Shown: positions 54,100 through 64,000, counted from the first letter of the stretch. The stretch is 64,000 bases of DNA from Trichobilharzia regenti (GCA_944472135.2 OX235268.1:5834589-5898588); one strand, 5' to 3'. The notes: generated by a model not told the origin, from the letters alone. Made by a program: numbers and translations.

Positions 54100-55380
54100 C
54101 GTGCAAAACTTGGGCATTGTGGTAGTAAGTAATTTCAAATTAGTTTGTTTATTAGATGTATCACACATCACACAGTGAAAAGGTATTACTGTTTACTGGA
54201 TGAAAAGGTTTCGAACACAATTTATTACTGTTCATAATCATGCCATCAATTAGAATCACACGACTTTGAAACTTGAATTTTATAGTTTTCTTTATCCTCT
54301 CCTATTTGTCGTCGTTGGGGTAGTAGAATTTTCCAGATATCTGGGTGGACAGGTGTTGAGTCATTCCTATTACATGTATTCTCAGGTAGTTGATTCGATA
54401 AACAGAGCTTCCGTTGACATCAATCTCTCCCTCAGTTCAGCCTGTAACATTAGATTTTAAAACTGTCATCCTATCCTATCCTATTGTGTGGTCGTGTGTA
54501 ACTGCATGTAGTGAGTGGTATAGCTGAACTATTCTTTAGATTTCTTATCTTATTCGGGTCAACCAATAATAATAATAATGATAACAATAATAATGATAGT
54601 AATAATAATGATAGTGATAATAATAGTAATATTAATGACGACACGGATGTGAAATACACGCAAGACAACACCAACAATAAAGAATCTAAATCATCACTAG
54701 TAAATCCGTACAAGGATAGAACCTCGGAAACTACTTCACGCAGAATTCTTAACAATGCTGGCAGGAATAAAAGTAGTTGCCATTCAAGGCACCCACAGAC
54801 TCAATTAGAAACAAGCTTTGTCGTTTAAAGGATCAATCCTGTGAAGCCTTTAAAGCAAAACAATTTAGTTTATCTAATACTCTGCCTGCTAGAATGATTG
54901 TGAGGTCAAGTACATAGGTCATACTAGTAGAACAGGGGCAGTCAGTCAGACTAGCCGAGCATGAAAACCTAGAAAAATCTAGGTTGATTGACCTGAATAA
55001 AATAAGAAATCTAGAGAATAGTTCAGCTATACCACTCACTACATGCGGTTACACACAACTATACAATAGGATGGGATGGGATAGGATGACAGTTTTAAAA
55101 TCTAATGTCACAGGGTGGAGGGAGGGACAGATTGATAACAGAAGCTTCGTTTATCGAATCAACTGAGAGAGAATACGTGTAATAGGAATGATTCAACCCC
55201 TGTCCACGCAGACATCTGGAAAATTCTACTACCCCAAAGGCGACAAATAGGAGAGGACAAAGAAAACTATAAAATTCAAGTTTCGAAGTCGTGTGATTCT
55301 AATTGATATGATTATGAACAGTAATAAATTGTGTTCGAAACACTGTCATCAAGTAAATGATACTGATCGGTTACTGTAAC
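54100..55380 (+). mobile_element. PLE-1 copy with inverted termini
   Basis: Arms at about 54130-54420 and 55140-55370 are reverse complements. The interior keeps the linker (TSETTSRRILNNAG) and GIY-YIG end (IDLNKIRNLENSSAIPLTT, GWDRMTVLKSNVTGWREG). No RT domain. A close relative of the 17.6-19.0 kb copy. Confidence 0.8.
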
Positions 55381-55574
55381 TTCGAAGATTGAAGGTAAAA
55401 TACTGAATATGAGCTGTTATTCGAACCTCGAGAGAGAATATCCACCTTACCATCATATAATACTGATTAATTGAGATGAGATAGGTTGTGTACCATTCAC
55501 ATCAACCTGAAGTGCTCACACTAGTAACCGTCTATAGGATAAATCTGCCTGCAATCCAAGTGGAAAATTGTGGG

Positions 55575-55790
55575 CAGGTGAATCCACTAATTTACATGGA
55601 AGGACAACTACTCGCCGATGACACTGACTGGTGGTCACCTTAAACATCACGGACTGACAAAAGTTATATCCCAATAGCTGAATGGTCGTCTACGAGCTAA
55701 CTTGACGTGTAACAGTAAGGTCATGGGTTTGATCCCCAGTGGGTATCCCAAAATAGGACGAAAATGCTGTGTGTAGTACTCCCTTATCAT
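55575..55790 (+). mobile_element. SINE-B, decayed
   Basis: Head (AATAGCTGAATGGTC, GGGTTTGATCCCCAG) and ribozyme relic (TATCCCAAAATAGGACGAAAATGC). Confidence 0.65.
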
Positions 55791-56430
55791 ATTATCATTA
55801 CTCTCTTGAGTTCCCAGTGATAAATAGGGCTTCAACAACACATTTTCATTTTCTTCTATTTTCCGTTGTACTCTTTTTATCTGGCTAGTTCCACGATTGC
55901 CCATCTTCGCTCATCTCATTCATTTCACCTTCCCATTGAAAACTCACTCGTCGCTTCCCATTAACAATCTACTCGAGCAATGCCCTATATTAAGCGCGAT
56001 GTCATTCGACAGCCTCCTCAACATCTGCCCTATCTATCTTCATCTTCTCCTACATATTTGTTGAGCAATCGGTTCTTGTTTGGTTCGTCACCTCCTAGAG
56101 TTTCTTGTTGCTAATTCTTTCTGGTCCACTAGCCAGCCATTTGATCTTCAGTATGGAGCCAGCCAATAGGGGCGGGGGTGGGTGGGTGGAGCTATTGATA
56201 AAAGTGTATAACAGGCTGTTTGAAATCCTTTTCGTGACGCACACGCTGTGCAAGTTTGTCACCTGTATAGAAGAACTAACTGACTTACTGACTTGACATT
56301 TGTGCTGAAAATTCGGATTTCGTTCTTTATGCTGAAGTGGAGTAAAGAGAATTTCCAGACTGATTTCAGGTTGATGAAGGCGTATCTCACCTTAACGATT
56401 CTGGCTGGGTGGCTTTGACTGATTTGATGG
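55791..56430 (-). mobile_element. RTE-II 3' end
   Basis: Minus strand from (ATT)-rich tail and CTTGAGTTCCCAGTGATAAA through the C-terminal part (HPPRPYWLAPY-like complement). Broken frame. Confidence 0.65.
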
Positions 56431-56479
56431 AGGTTACTTTCTTCACTTATCTAGTCGGGAAGCACGGATGAAAGTGTCA

Positions 56480-56615
56480 GTATTGTTCAGTATTGTTCAA
56501 CTTATTATACCACTTCACACGAGAGATAGAACTCAGGCACCTATAAACGAAGACAGCTAGCCAACCTTTTCATGTCCTCCACTCTCAATGGCCAGGTCTC
56601 ACAGCCATAAAAGAG
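56480..56615 (-). mobile_element. RTE-I fragment
   Basis: Minus-strand SISR..WYNK and KRL.DFH region (TTATTATACCACTTCACACG, CATGTCCTCCACTCTCAATG). Confidence 0.6.
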
Positions 56616-57180
56616 TCAAAGAGAAGTTTTACAAGGAAAAATTTGCGAATAGCAAAGAGGATGTCCGGTATCAGACAAGATAACTTTAGCCAACTGCTTG
56701 CAAGAAATTAAATGCCTACCAACTAACAACAATGTCAGTTAATTGTGTCAAGTGGCACACTACTAACAACCCCTACTTATAGCCTTCAGTTTTCTACGTA
56801 ATATGTATGCCATAGCCTTTGTGAGAAGTCCACAGAAGAATAAAGAAGAATTGGTAGGATACATAAATTAATAAATCATTAGAAGAGAGAGGTTGGGTTA
56901 TACCGACAGAAAGTTTCAACCTCTTTATGTTATAAATCAAAACGCAATAATTTCTTAGAAATCAACAGGATGGATATATATGACGACCAACAGCGATTCG
57001 TAAGGAAACTACTGGTGTCGAGGTAAGAGACATTCGATTTACTCCCTATGACACAGTGCCATCAAATATCAGTCACCATGCAAGTCTTGTGTCGCATCTG
57101 AAACTAAAATCAACACAACAACAGCAGCATGACATTTAGATGACAAATAAGATAAGAATATATACATACATAAACTGAAC
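56616..57180. other. intronic DNA, nothing recognised
   Basis: No exon, repeat-family or RNA signal seen. Confidence 0.45.
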
Positions 57181-57184
57181 ATAC

Positions 57185-57337
57185 CTTTGTAGCATTAGTG
57201 ATTAAATTATTATATGTCGTTAAATTATCAATATCAACAACTTTCAGCAGACTCCCAATTGTTGGTGTTGTTTGACTACATGATCTCGTATTAGTTGAAA
57301 CAAGCACACGCCACATTTCCATACGACAAAATTCAGT
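57185..57337 (-). CDS. DMXL: DMXL exon b
   Basis: 153 nt, 51 codons, phase 0 to 0. A T-rich tract and TAG precede 57337; the donor GTAT starts at 57184. The peptide opens TEFCRMEMWRVLV, matching the family's LHMWNLHL strand, followed by a Thr/Asn-rich linker ending TNATK. A WD40 blade edge is the likely fold. Confidence 0.85.
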
Positions 57338-57364
57338 CTACAAAAAAAAGGAGGAGAGTGTCTG

Positions 57365-57470
57365 TGTAGAAGTTACATTGATTGAAATGGCTAGAACACG
57401 TGTTACTAGCAAACATACCAAATCACCGCCTTCTTCGATGTACACGGTGATGGATGATTGTCGGTATGAT
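57365..57470 (+). mobile_element. RTE-I fragment
   Basis: Short plus-strand piece of the [13 protein letters not shown] region (TACATTGATTGAAATGGCTAG, ACGTGTTACT). Begins just outside exon b. Confidence 0.45.
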
Positions 57471-57504
57471 GAAAATCTCTCTAGATCACTCGAGGATAGT
57501 CTCA

Positions 57505-58405
57505 GTATGAATTAAGAATCTGATCATCTCCTCGTCTAATGGATCCAAACAAAAAACTTGGAGGATATGGACTTCGCTGATGTGATATAATGTCTGATTT
57601 CCCACAAACACTGGAAGAATTGCAAGTGAAAAGCAACAAGTTGGCGACAGAAGAAGCATCAAAGATAGGATTTCAAGTGGACATAGAGAGAACAGAGGTA
57701 GGTGATCAAGATTCCCGGCCAACAACAACAACAGACAACAGTCGGCATAAATGGAATGAACCTGAAAGAAACAACCTCCTTTATCTACCTGGGAAGTGGC
57801 GTTTCCACTACAGGCGGACGGAACTGATGAGGATATGAAAGCAACGATCGGAAAAGCAAGACAAGCTTTCATTACTCTCAAGTAAGTCTGTGTGGAGGTC
57901 AACAGCACTCACCATCAAAAATAAGATCCTGATATTCAACTCCAATGTGAAGTCAGTGCTACTTGCTATACGGATCAGAGACTTGGCGCGTCATAAAGAG
58001 CACTTCAAACCAACTACAGACCTTCATCAACAGTTGTCTTTGCTCAATACTTCGTCCAAGATCAAATGGCCAGAAATGATTATTAACAGGGATCTCTGGC
58101 AATGAGCGAAACCAACACGGCAGGGACTGATTGTGCAACAAAATACTCTGAGGAAACCATCGAGTGACATCACTAGACAAGCCATTGCTCGAGTGGAACC
58201 TGAAAGGGAAGCGGCGAGTTGGTTGTCATTGGGAAGGTGACTTGGAGGAGGTCATGCAGAAAAGAGGAGATGAAAGCATGTGGGCAGACTTGGAGCCACG
58301 TGAAAACGTTGGCAGAGAACCGAACGCAATGGAGACGTGCGGCTGAAGCCCTACATTCCTTTAGGAATTAAAGGAAATAATAATAATAATAATAATAATA
58401 ATAAT
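57505..58405 (+). mobile_element. RTE-II C-terminal half and tail
   Basis: Relics NLEDMDFADVI, NGMNLKETTSFIYLGS, INSNVKSVLLAI-like, VTSLDKPLLEWNLKGKRRVG, EEVMQKRGDESMWADLE; ends TTCCTTTAGGAATTAAAGG and an (AAT)n tail. Stops present. Confidence 0.8.
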
Positions 58406-58639
58406 CTACTCGTCTACTTTCAGTTTGATTAGAACTGACGACAGGAGTAGACCTAGACAATGGGCGGCAGTTCCTGTATGAGAATAAATGAATGAATGTA
58501 GCATGAAATTACATGATACCTGGGTATTATTCGAAATGATTGATGACCTGATTAGTAGTCGGTTCTCCTGGTTCCCTTTGTAGAATGTGAAAATAATAAT
58601 TCCCAGGCATATTCTCAAGCTTACAGACTAGTATATTTG

Positions 58640-59800
58640 TTTGAAGTTTGACCAGAGATTGATGCCATTGAAAATCAGCAAGGAGTAATGTAAAGAGCTG
58701 TTTTGTCCTGGTTTTATTATTTAAACGCATAAAAACTTGGTACAATATGACACCAAGAAAGATGCGCCACACAATAATAATAAAACAACATAGATCAAAA
58801 GAAAACAAAGAAGAAAAAGAAAAAAAATATATACGTAGAGAACGGATAAAGAACTTCATCTGGAAGGAAAACAGTCATGCTTAACAAGTTCAAACAGTGT
58901 TCGTAAGCTGTCATCGGGAAGGGAAGAAAGAAGGAAATCGCAACACATTCGTCATTGAAGATCACGATTCTTGGCCATATCCGATAACGTTTCGGGCCAT
59001 CGATTTGAGCTATCTCTCGGACCCCAACCAGGGAGTCGTGACACACCAACCGATGCTAATCCAGCACAAAAATCCTTCATCCCACGACGCCACGTCATGG
59101 ACTGACCACCTCTCCGCCTTTTCCATACCGTCCCAGGGCTGGCTAGCGAACAGAGACCTGTACGGAAGCCTCTGGGGTGACATTCGGAGCACATGTCCAA
59201 GCCACCGGAGCCGGTGTTTCCAGATGACGACACTCAATGAATAGTGATCTCCACTTTGTTCAAACACAAGCCGCCGAACCTCAGAATTACTCACGCGATG
59301 ATGCCATCGAACGCAAGCAATCCTGCGGAGACAGCGATGATCGAACACGCAGAGTCGCCGCACACCCTCAGCTCGGAGAGGCCAGGTTTCACAGGCGTAG
59401 AGCAGCGCAGCCCGCACCGAAGCATTGTATACCCGACCTTTGACAGCCAGGCTAACGTCGCGACGGCGCCAGAGGTGGCTCAAGTTGATGTATGCCACCT
59501 GGTTATGTCCTGGTTTGAGACTCATCGGTAGTATGCACCCACCGAGAACTACTGGAGTGGACAAATACTCGGACCGATAACATTGACTGGTACCTGTCGC
59601 GTTAAAATCATGAATTGGTAGAAGTTAAAATTCATGGAAGGGTCACTGAGTCAGGTCTGATTGGCTGAATGAACGGTATATGAACCTGCCCTGTAACTGA
59701 AATGCCCCGGGTTCGAACCTTGTTGGTGACTGGATGTCAAGTATTCCCTAGTTGGTTTTCAATAGTTCCCTCTAACTAACATCAATATCCGTGGTCAAAT
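58640..59800. mobile_element. SINE-B pair interrupted by RTE-III
   Basis: Minus arm remnant 58640-58714 continues at 59506-59560 (TGTCCTGGTTTGAGACTCATC), followed by a plus arm 59560-59800 (GGCTGAATGAACGG, GGGTTCGAACC, tail). The RTE-III copy splits the minus ribozyme. Confidence 0.7.
58715..59505 (-). mobile_element. RTE-III copy with 11-bp target duplication
   Basis: Flanked by TGTCCTGGTTT (58704-58714, 59506-59516). Open minus-strand frame: [80 protein letters not shown]. Best RTE-III in the window; 5'-truncated after the RT palm. Confidence 0.9.
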
Positions 59801-60320
59801 TTGATAAATCAATCAAATTCTTACAAACTAAATCAGATAAGATATACTTAAGGCTCTTAATAGTTATGTACAACACTGTACAATAACCTTACTAGTTTAC
59901 CAGTTGTTCATAAGACCAGAAAGAGAGACAGAGGACGTTGAGTATGGAGCTAGAATGACTCTTTCCGGTACAGTCAGTTCAATCATACTACAGAAACTTT
60001 AAAACAGCGAAAACTCTGAAGTAAATGACTTTCAGTTACTATACTCCTAGGAATGTGTCATTCGGGAATTGTACACTTTCCTCCAATAAACTCCTAAGCT
60101 TTACTTAGTCGGTGACTAGTAAGCCCTTTGACCGCAAAAGGTTCAGTGTGAGACTAGGAACACCACTCCCCCGTTAAAAGAATATCACCGCTACTAAAAG
60201 ATTAAAGTTCAATCTTGAAGAAGCCCTATATTCCACTCTGAAAGCGAAGGGATGCAAAATGACTAAAATTAACTCCTTATTACAGTATGTTTCAATTCAT
60301 TGGAATCACACAGTGCAACA
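59801..60320. other. intronic DNA, nothing recognised
   Basis: No repeat-family, exon or RNA signal. Confidence 0.45.
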
Positions 60321-60324
60321 ACGA

Positions 60325-60480
60325 TGAACTTGCCGACCATGAATATGGTTGGGGGTTCGATACACTGCCGACGCACACCTGATATCAATGGTTGACCTGC
60401 AAAATTTGGGCTACCGATATCACATGCTGAAAATTCTATACTTGTACCAAAAATACGGTACGGAATCAAGCTAAAATAAT
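60325..60480 (+). mobile_element. SINE-C
   Basis: TGCCGACCATGAATATGGTTG, GGGGTTCGATACAC, GCCGACGCACACCTGATATC, then the body and end TACTTGTACCAAAAATACGG. Confidence 0.75.
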
Positions 60481-60519
60481 AAAAACATACTGCAAAATCT
60501 CAAAACCAACACCTAACAT

Positions 60520-60795
60520 TAATTTGGTGGATGGTGACTAGCAGTGGAATTCAGGATGTTTATTTCGTCGTATTTGGGACTCGTCACTCACTGGCCTCGA
60601 GGCTGAATATTTCAGTCCGATCACACTCACTGAGAAATGCAGGCACATCCACTGGTGAACGGGTCCCAAATAGGGCGAAATACGACTTCTAGTGGATTCC
60701 ACTGCCTAGTCACCATTAACACAAATGACATTGATTGCGCTAACTCTCAGACATCGTCGAAGCATCGGTTCAATCAATCAATCAATCAAGCAGAG
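60520..60795. mobile_element. SINE-A inverted pair, decayed
   Basis: Minus ribozyme relic (about 60545-60600: ATTTCGTCGTATTTGGGACTC) then plus ribozyme relic (about 60640-60700: ACATCCACTGGTGAACGGGTC, GGGCGAAATACG) and 3' tail AGACATCGTCGAAGCATCGG. Both cores are mutated and the tRNA-like heads are deleted. Confidence 0.7.
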
Positions 60796-61064
60796 ACAAA
60801 CAGTTGCATGATGCATTTGTCGGTCATGAATTTTTAACACTAGAGTTTTAAACCGGTCGATATGAACTGTAGTATAGGCTCTAGAAACATTTAAAAAGAA
60901 CAGCTTTATTTTTCCGTAAAACATGGAACTATACACGTTTGAGCATCTCTCTCACACCCTCCCCAGCATAAACAACATGGTACAGCCGACAGTAGATAAA
61001 CTTCAGGTCAGCTACAAGAAATTCCCTTGCACTCCCTTCACATGGCTTGATTCCACGCAGTATT

Positions 61065-61225
61065 TTTCGTACAAGTATGGAATTTTCAGCATGTGATATC
61101 GGTAGCCCAAATTTTGCAGGCCGACCATTGATAACAGGGGTGCGTCAGCAGGGGATCGAGCCCAGGACCATAAGCATTAGTCGGCGAAAGTCCTAACAAC
61201 TTTGTCACCGAAGACCTCCCCCCCC
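61065..61225 (-). mobile_element. SINE-C, minus strand
   Basis: ACAAGTATGGAATTTTCAGC, ATGTGATATCGGTAGCCC, GTGCGTCAGCAGGGGATCGAG and head to GTCACCGAAG. Confidence 0.75.
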
Positions 61226-61720
61226 CCTCCACTAGCAAAAGTTATGCGTTCTGGGAAGCAGCCCGATTAGGGATCATCGCAGGCTTCAATACGCCAAATT
61301 GCAAAGGTGAATCTCCACCTGGGGCCAAGGCATTCGTGATCACCCTAGTCCCGGTAACAAATGAAACGGGTGAATGAGAATTTCTGGCGTTAACACAACC
61401 AGACTGCTGGCAATCCCGGCCAACTTAGGGGGAGCTAGAAAACTCTGATTTCGAAATCCTGTAATGCACGTGAATGACTTCCAGAATTAGAAAGGATCGA
61501 GTGGTGTATGGACCTGTTTAAAATACTGGGAACCGTGGGAAGGTAGTTCATGACTCTGATCTACTGTCACGCAGACCAGACTTCATTTCAAAGGCTTGGC
61601 TGGAGTGTGACGCCTTAAGACAAACATCTATATGGGCTTGGACATCCGGGCAATATCCCAGCACTCACATAAACTCTTGAAACCAATAACATACCATAAG
61701 AAAAAACAAAATTAAAATAA
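61226..61720. other. intronic stretch, relatively GC-rich, unidentified
   Basis: Higher G+C than surrounding DNA (CCACCTGGGGCCAAGG, GGCAATCCCGGCCAAC). No open frame or repeat partner found in the window. Confidence 0.4.
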
Positions 61721-61726
61721 ACCTAC

Positions 61727-62002
61727 CTCTTTAGTTTCAGTAGTCAAAATTGTAGAATTTGTCTTATTATTATCATCATTACCATTCATTGTATATCGTG
61801 TCATACGTACAATTAAAAAGGTTGATAGTGAAGAATTTGACTCTAGGCAGTCAGAATCTGTCTCACTACTCTCCAATGGATTATCAGTAGTATGTAAGAC
61901 AACAGATAATGGATTTGTTCTTGGCTTACAATTGTCCATATTCATCATAATTAATTGACTTGGAAAAACATGTAACAGTAAGGTTTCTGCAGTATAAGAT
62001 TG
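61727..62002 (-). CDS. DMXL: DMXL exon a (first in window; late N-terminal WD40 region)
   Basis: 276 nt, phase 0 to 0. The acceptor is a TTTTAG just beyond 62002 and the donor GTAGGT starts at 61726. The product begins QSYTAETLLLHVFPSQL and later reads FLIVRMTRYTMNG. These match vertebrate DMXL blocks around LLHVFQEDFI and FYLVVIEKD, inside the WD40-rich half. The middle is Ser/Asp-rich and looks like a variable loop. Upstream exons must lie beyond the repeats that fill 62.0-64.0 kb. Confidence 0.85.
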
Positions 62003-62049
62003 CTAAAAATAAAGAGCACAAAGGATGTACACATTAACTAAGCATCGAG

Positions 62050-62725
62050 TATACATCAGTCCTATGCAAATCATTATTCAATACCCTTTTGTTTTGGACT
62101 GGAACATAGGGCATCAACAGCACATCGTCATTTTACTCTTTTCTCTATATTCTTCCTTAGTTGGCTCCACGATTGAGCATAGTCTCTCAACTCCTCTCTT
62201 TACACAAACTCTTTCATGTCACCCTTGGATGCACGCCCAACTCGGTATTGCCCTATCAGGGTTCCACTTGAATGATAGACTGAATGTCATTCAACCGTGT
62301 CCTCAGTGTCTGCCCCCAGTCCATCTCCATTTTTTCTACATCTTTGTTGAGAGAGACAGGTTCTTGGTTGGTTTATTCTCATAGTTTCTATTTGATGATT
62401 CTTTCTCCCGGGCTAGCCACCATTTGATATTCGATATTCAGCCAACGAAGACGGCAGCTGTTGATAAAGGTCTAGAGTAGCCTGTTCGAAATGCTTTTGA
62501 CGACGAGAACGCCAATTTTCTGACCCATATAGAAGAAGAGCTGAATGACTGAACATTGGTGTTTTTGAAAATCTTGTCTGCCTCCTCTTTTCCGATTCTG
62601 ACTGGCTTTGATATCTTCCTTCTTTTATGTCTGTGTAATCGAAAGGATGCTTCTCGGGTGTAAGTGGAGATAGTGTGACCACTTCCAAATTTCTCCCGTT
62701 GCTGCTAGTGACTAGTGTTTAATTG
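62050..62725 (-). mobile_element. RTE-II 3' half
   Basis: Minus strand: RRQKHFEQATLDLYQQLPSS, SESEKRRQTRFSK and the 3' region near 62090-62130. Interrupted at about 62755 by RTE-I. Confidence 0.7.
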
Positions 62726-62754
62726 TTGGTTGGTCAGTTGGTTGGTTATCTTCA

Positions 62755-64000
62755 CCACCTCCATACAGTCATTATATTTCTTGACCTAAAGGCAGCATTC
62801 GACTCTGTCGATCGAGAAGTTCTCTGGAGATGCTTAGCTGTAAAGGAAATTCCGAGAAAATATATTGCACTGATTAAGGCACTCTACTCGTACTCATACA
62901 GCCAGGTGAGGGCTTACAGCGAGCTGTCATCTGAACTGATGACGACCAGTGGTGTCCGTCAAGGATTCCCATTATCTCCTTTTCTATTCAACTTCATCAT
63001 AGATGTGTTAATGGACTTAACCCTAGGTGACTTCAGCGACTCAGGGATTGACTTGCTACCGGGGAATAATCTCGTTGACTTGCAATATGCAGACGATATA
63101 GTCCTTCTAGGCGAAGACGCTGACGAAAAGCAGAGTCTTCTAAACACCTTGAGCCGCAATCTACGAATGTTTGGCATGCGATTCGCTCCCGCCAAATGCA
63201 AGATGATGTTACAGGACTGGACTACATCGACGCCTAGTTTAAAAATAGGAAGTGAAGTGGTAGAGCACGTTGACCGCTTCACTTATTTGGGAAGCACCAT
63301 CAGCCAGTGCTAACGGGTTGATCTCTGATGAAATCTCACCACGAATACAGGGGGCTCGTTTCGCATTTGCCAGTTTACGCCGACTCTGGCGTAGACGAGA
63401 TGTTCGACTATCGACCAAAGGGCGGGTGTATTGCTCATCAGTCCGCTCCGTCCTCCTTTATGGCTGTGAGTGAGACCTGGTCACTGAGAGTGGAAGACAT
63501 GAAATGCTGGCTAGCTGTCTTTGATCATAGGTTCCTGCGCTCTATTTCCCGTGTAAAGTGGCATAATAAGGTTAGCAACATGGAGGTTAGGCGTAGAGTT
63601 CTAGGTAAACAGGGGAAATCAATCGACGAAGTCGTGAAGCTACAAAGACTGAGATGGTTAGGACATGTGTTACGTATGCCAAGCCATCGCCTCCCTCGAC
63701 GAGCAATGTTAGCGGATATAGGGTCAGGCTGGAAAAGAGCTAGACAGCGGCGGTCAAACGAAAACTTGGCCTCACCAGTCAATGAAATCCACAACAGTTG
63801 GTCTAAGCCACGTAGGAAGGTGTAGACTTCCTAACTGGTTGGGGTCGTCGGGACGGTAAAAATCTATGGTTGGAAACAATTGGTGACATGGCTCAAACTC
63901 ATCGTTCTCAGTAACAGCGCAGACGCATCCACTCCCTGTGACTTATGATCTCCAATGAAACTGTTTTGTTCTTCGTTATTACTCCTCCTTTGTCTCACAC
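62755..64000 (+). mobile_element. RTE-I copy with RT palm, cut by window end
   Basis: Best RT sequence here: FLDLKAAFDSVDREVLWRCL (RT A-domain with the first Asp), TTSGVRQGFPLSPFLFNFII (B), QYADDIVLLGED (C, catalytic YADD), then FTYLGSTIS. Frameshifts near 63312 and 63470 split it from the C-terminal part ([30 protein letters not shown]) and 3' UTR. Upstream endonuclease is missing. RTE-clade placement is inferred from motif style and truncation pattern. Confidence 0.9.

Larger units (their letters stand above)
328..62002 (-). other. DMXL: DMXL gene (DmX-like / rabconnectin-3 alpha), 16 internal exons, both ends outside window
   Basis: Spliced minus-strand gene. Sixteen exons, ordered from 62002 down to 328, have AG acceptors and GT donors, and the phase left by each exon is exactly the phase taken up by the next. 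The joined frame (3,599 nt) has no stop. The order of conserved blocks is that of animal DMXL1/DMXL2: WD40 pieces (RFWKC, LDWV, WLRDGLLLVG), then PVLPQFHPRQLLEWMNLG, PPLPLYILLA, LPGLSPLDQMYLLGIADL, LDECGLRFLL, WAYHSDSQEELL, AAVFYLAMRKAKMV and AGLFLLAGCLEDAVRVC. The family is known to work as rabconnectin-3 alpha / RAVE subunit Rav1, promoting V-ATPase V1-Vo assembly on endosomes and synaptic vesicles. DMXL1 and DMXL2 cannot be told apart here; flatworms may have one copy. The start codon, first WD40 repeats and C-terminus lie outside. Introns are almost wholly transposon-derived, yet the coding chain is intact, so the gene looks functional. Confidence 0.93.

Noticed and set aside
1..64000. CRISPR arrays, operons, prokaryotic promoters or ribosome binding sites
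   Set aside because: Spliced animal gene and eukaryotic retroelements throughout; no regularly spaced short direct repeats.

Overview
The window looks like intronic, repeat-saturated DNA of a blood fluke (Schistosoma or a close schistosomatid). The grounds are: AT-rich sequence; hammerhead-ribozyme SINEs whose core matches the known schistosome Sm-alpha family; abundant RTE-clade non-LTR retrotransposon fragments and Penelope-like elements; and host exons rich in poly-Asn/Thr codon runs. I cannot resolve the species.

One host gene crosses nearly the whole window on the minus strand. Sixteen exons between 62002 and 328 join through canonical AG/GT splice sites with matching phases at every junction. 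They give 3,599 nt of uninterrupted coding sequence (about 1,200 codons). The product is DmX-like protein (DMXL1/DMXL2, rabconnectin-3 alpha, the animal counterpart of yeast Rav1), a WD40-rich regulator of V-ATPase assembly. The high-coordinate exons encode the late part of the N-terminal WD40 region and the low-coordinate exons encode the Rav1p_C-type core. Both gene ends lie outside the window. Only about 6% of the window is exon; introns run from 1.4 to 6.5 kb.

The introns are built from a few repeat lineages, nested in each other. (1) Three RTE-like LINE lineages, called here RTE-I, RTE-II and RTE-III; almost all copies are 5'-truncated 3' ends, many with recognisable target-site duplications. 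RTE-I at the right edge keeps an RT domain with a YADD motif. (2) Two Penelope-like (PLE) lineages with RT C-terminal and GIY-YIG remnants, usually flanked by long inverted terminal repeats; PLE-2 termini carry a hammerhead. (3) Four tRNA-like SINE lineages. SINE-A (Sm-alpha-like), SINE-B and SINE-D each carry a hammerhead ribozyme; SINE-C does not. The hammerhead SINEs occur repeatedly as head-to-head inverted pairs. (4) A relatively GC-rich ~600-bp retroposon with an (AAGT)n tail, present twice with perfect 13-bp target duplications.

Region by region from left: 0-4.3 kb, last DMXL exon, RTE-I and RTE-III pieces, SINE-D, SINE-C, SINE-B. 4.3-12.1 kb, three exons with SINE-B/D/A, a composite RTE/PLE block, RTE-I, SINE-C. 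12.1-21.3 kb, PLE-1 copies, the GC-rich retroposon, SINE-A, RTE nests. 21.3-26.2 kb, a long degraded RTE-II, the inverted partner of the composite block, and a 750-bp SINE-B palindrome. 26.2-35.7 kb, the largest intron with RTE-I copies nested in RTE-II, then a PLE-2 copy. 35.7-43.1 kb, RTE-I, PLE, RTE-II, SINE-D and SINE-B. 43.2-51.8 kb, a complete-looking inverted-repeat PLE-1 unit, PLE-2, a foldback, RTE and SINEs. 51.8-64 kb, RTE-I, SINE-A, PLE-1, RTE-II, RTE-III in SINE-B, SINE-C, first exon, and the RT-bearing RTE-I.
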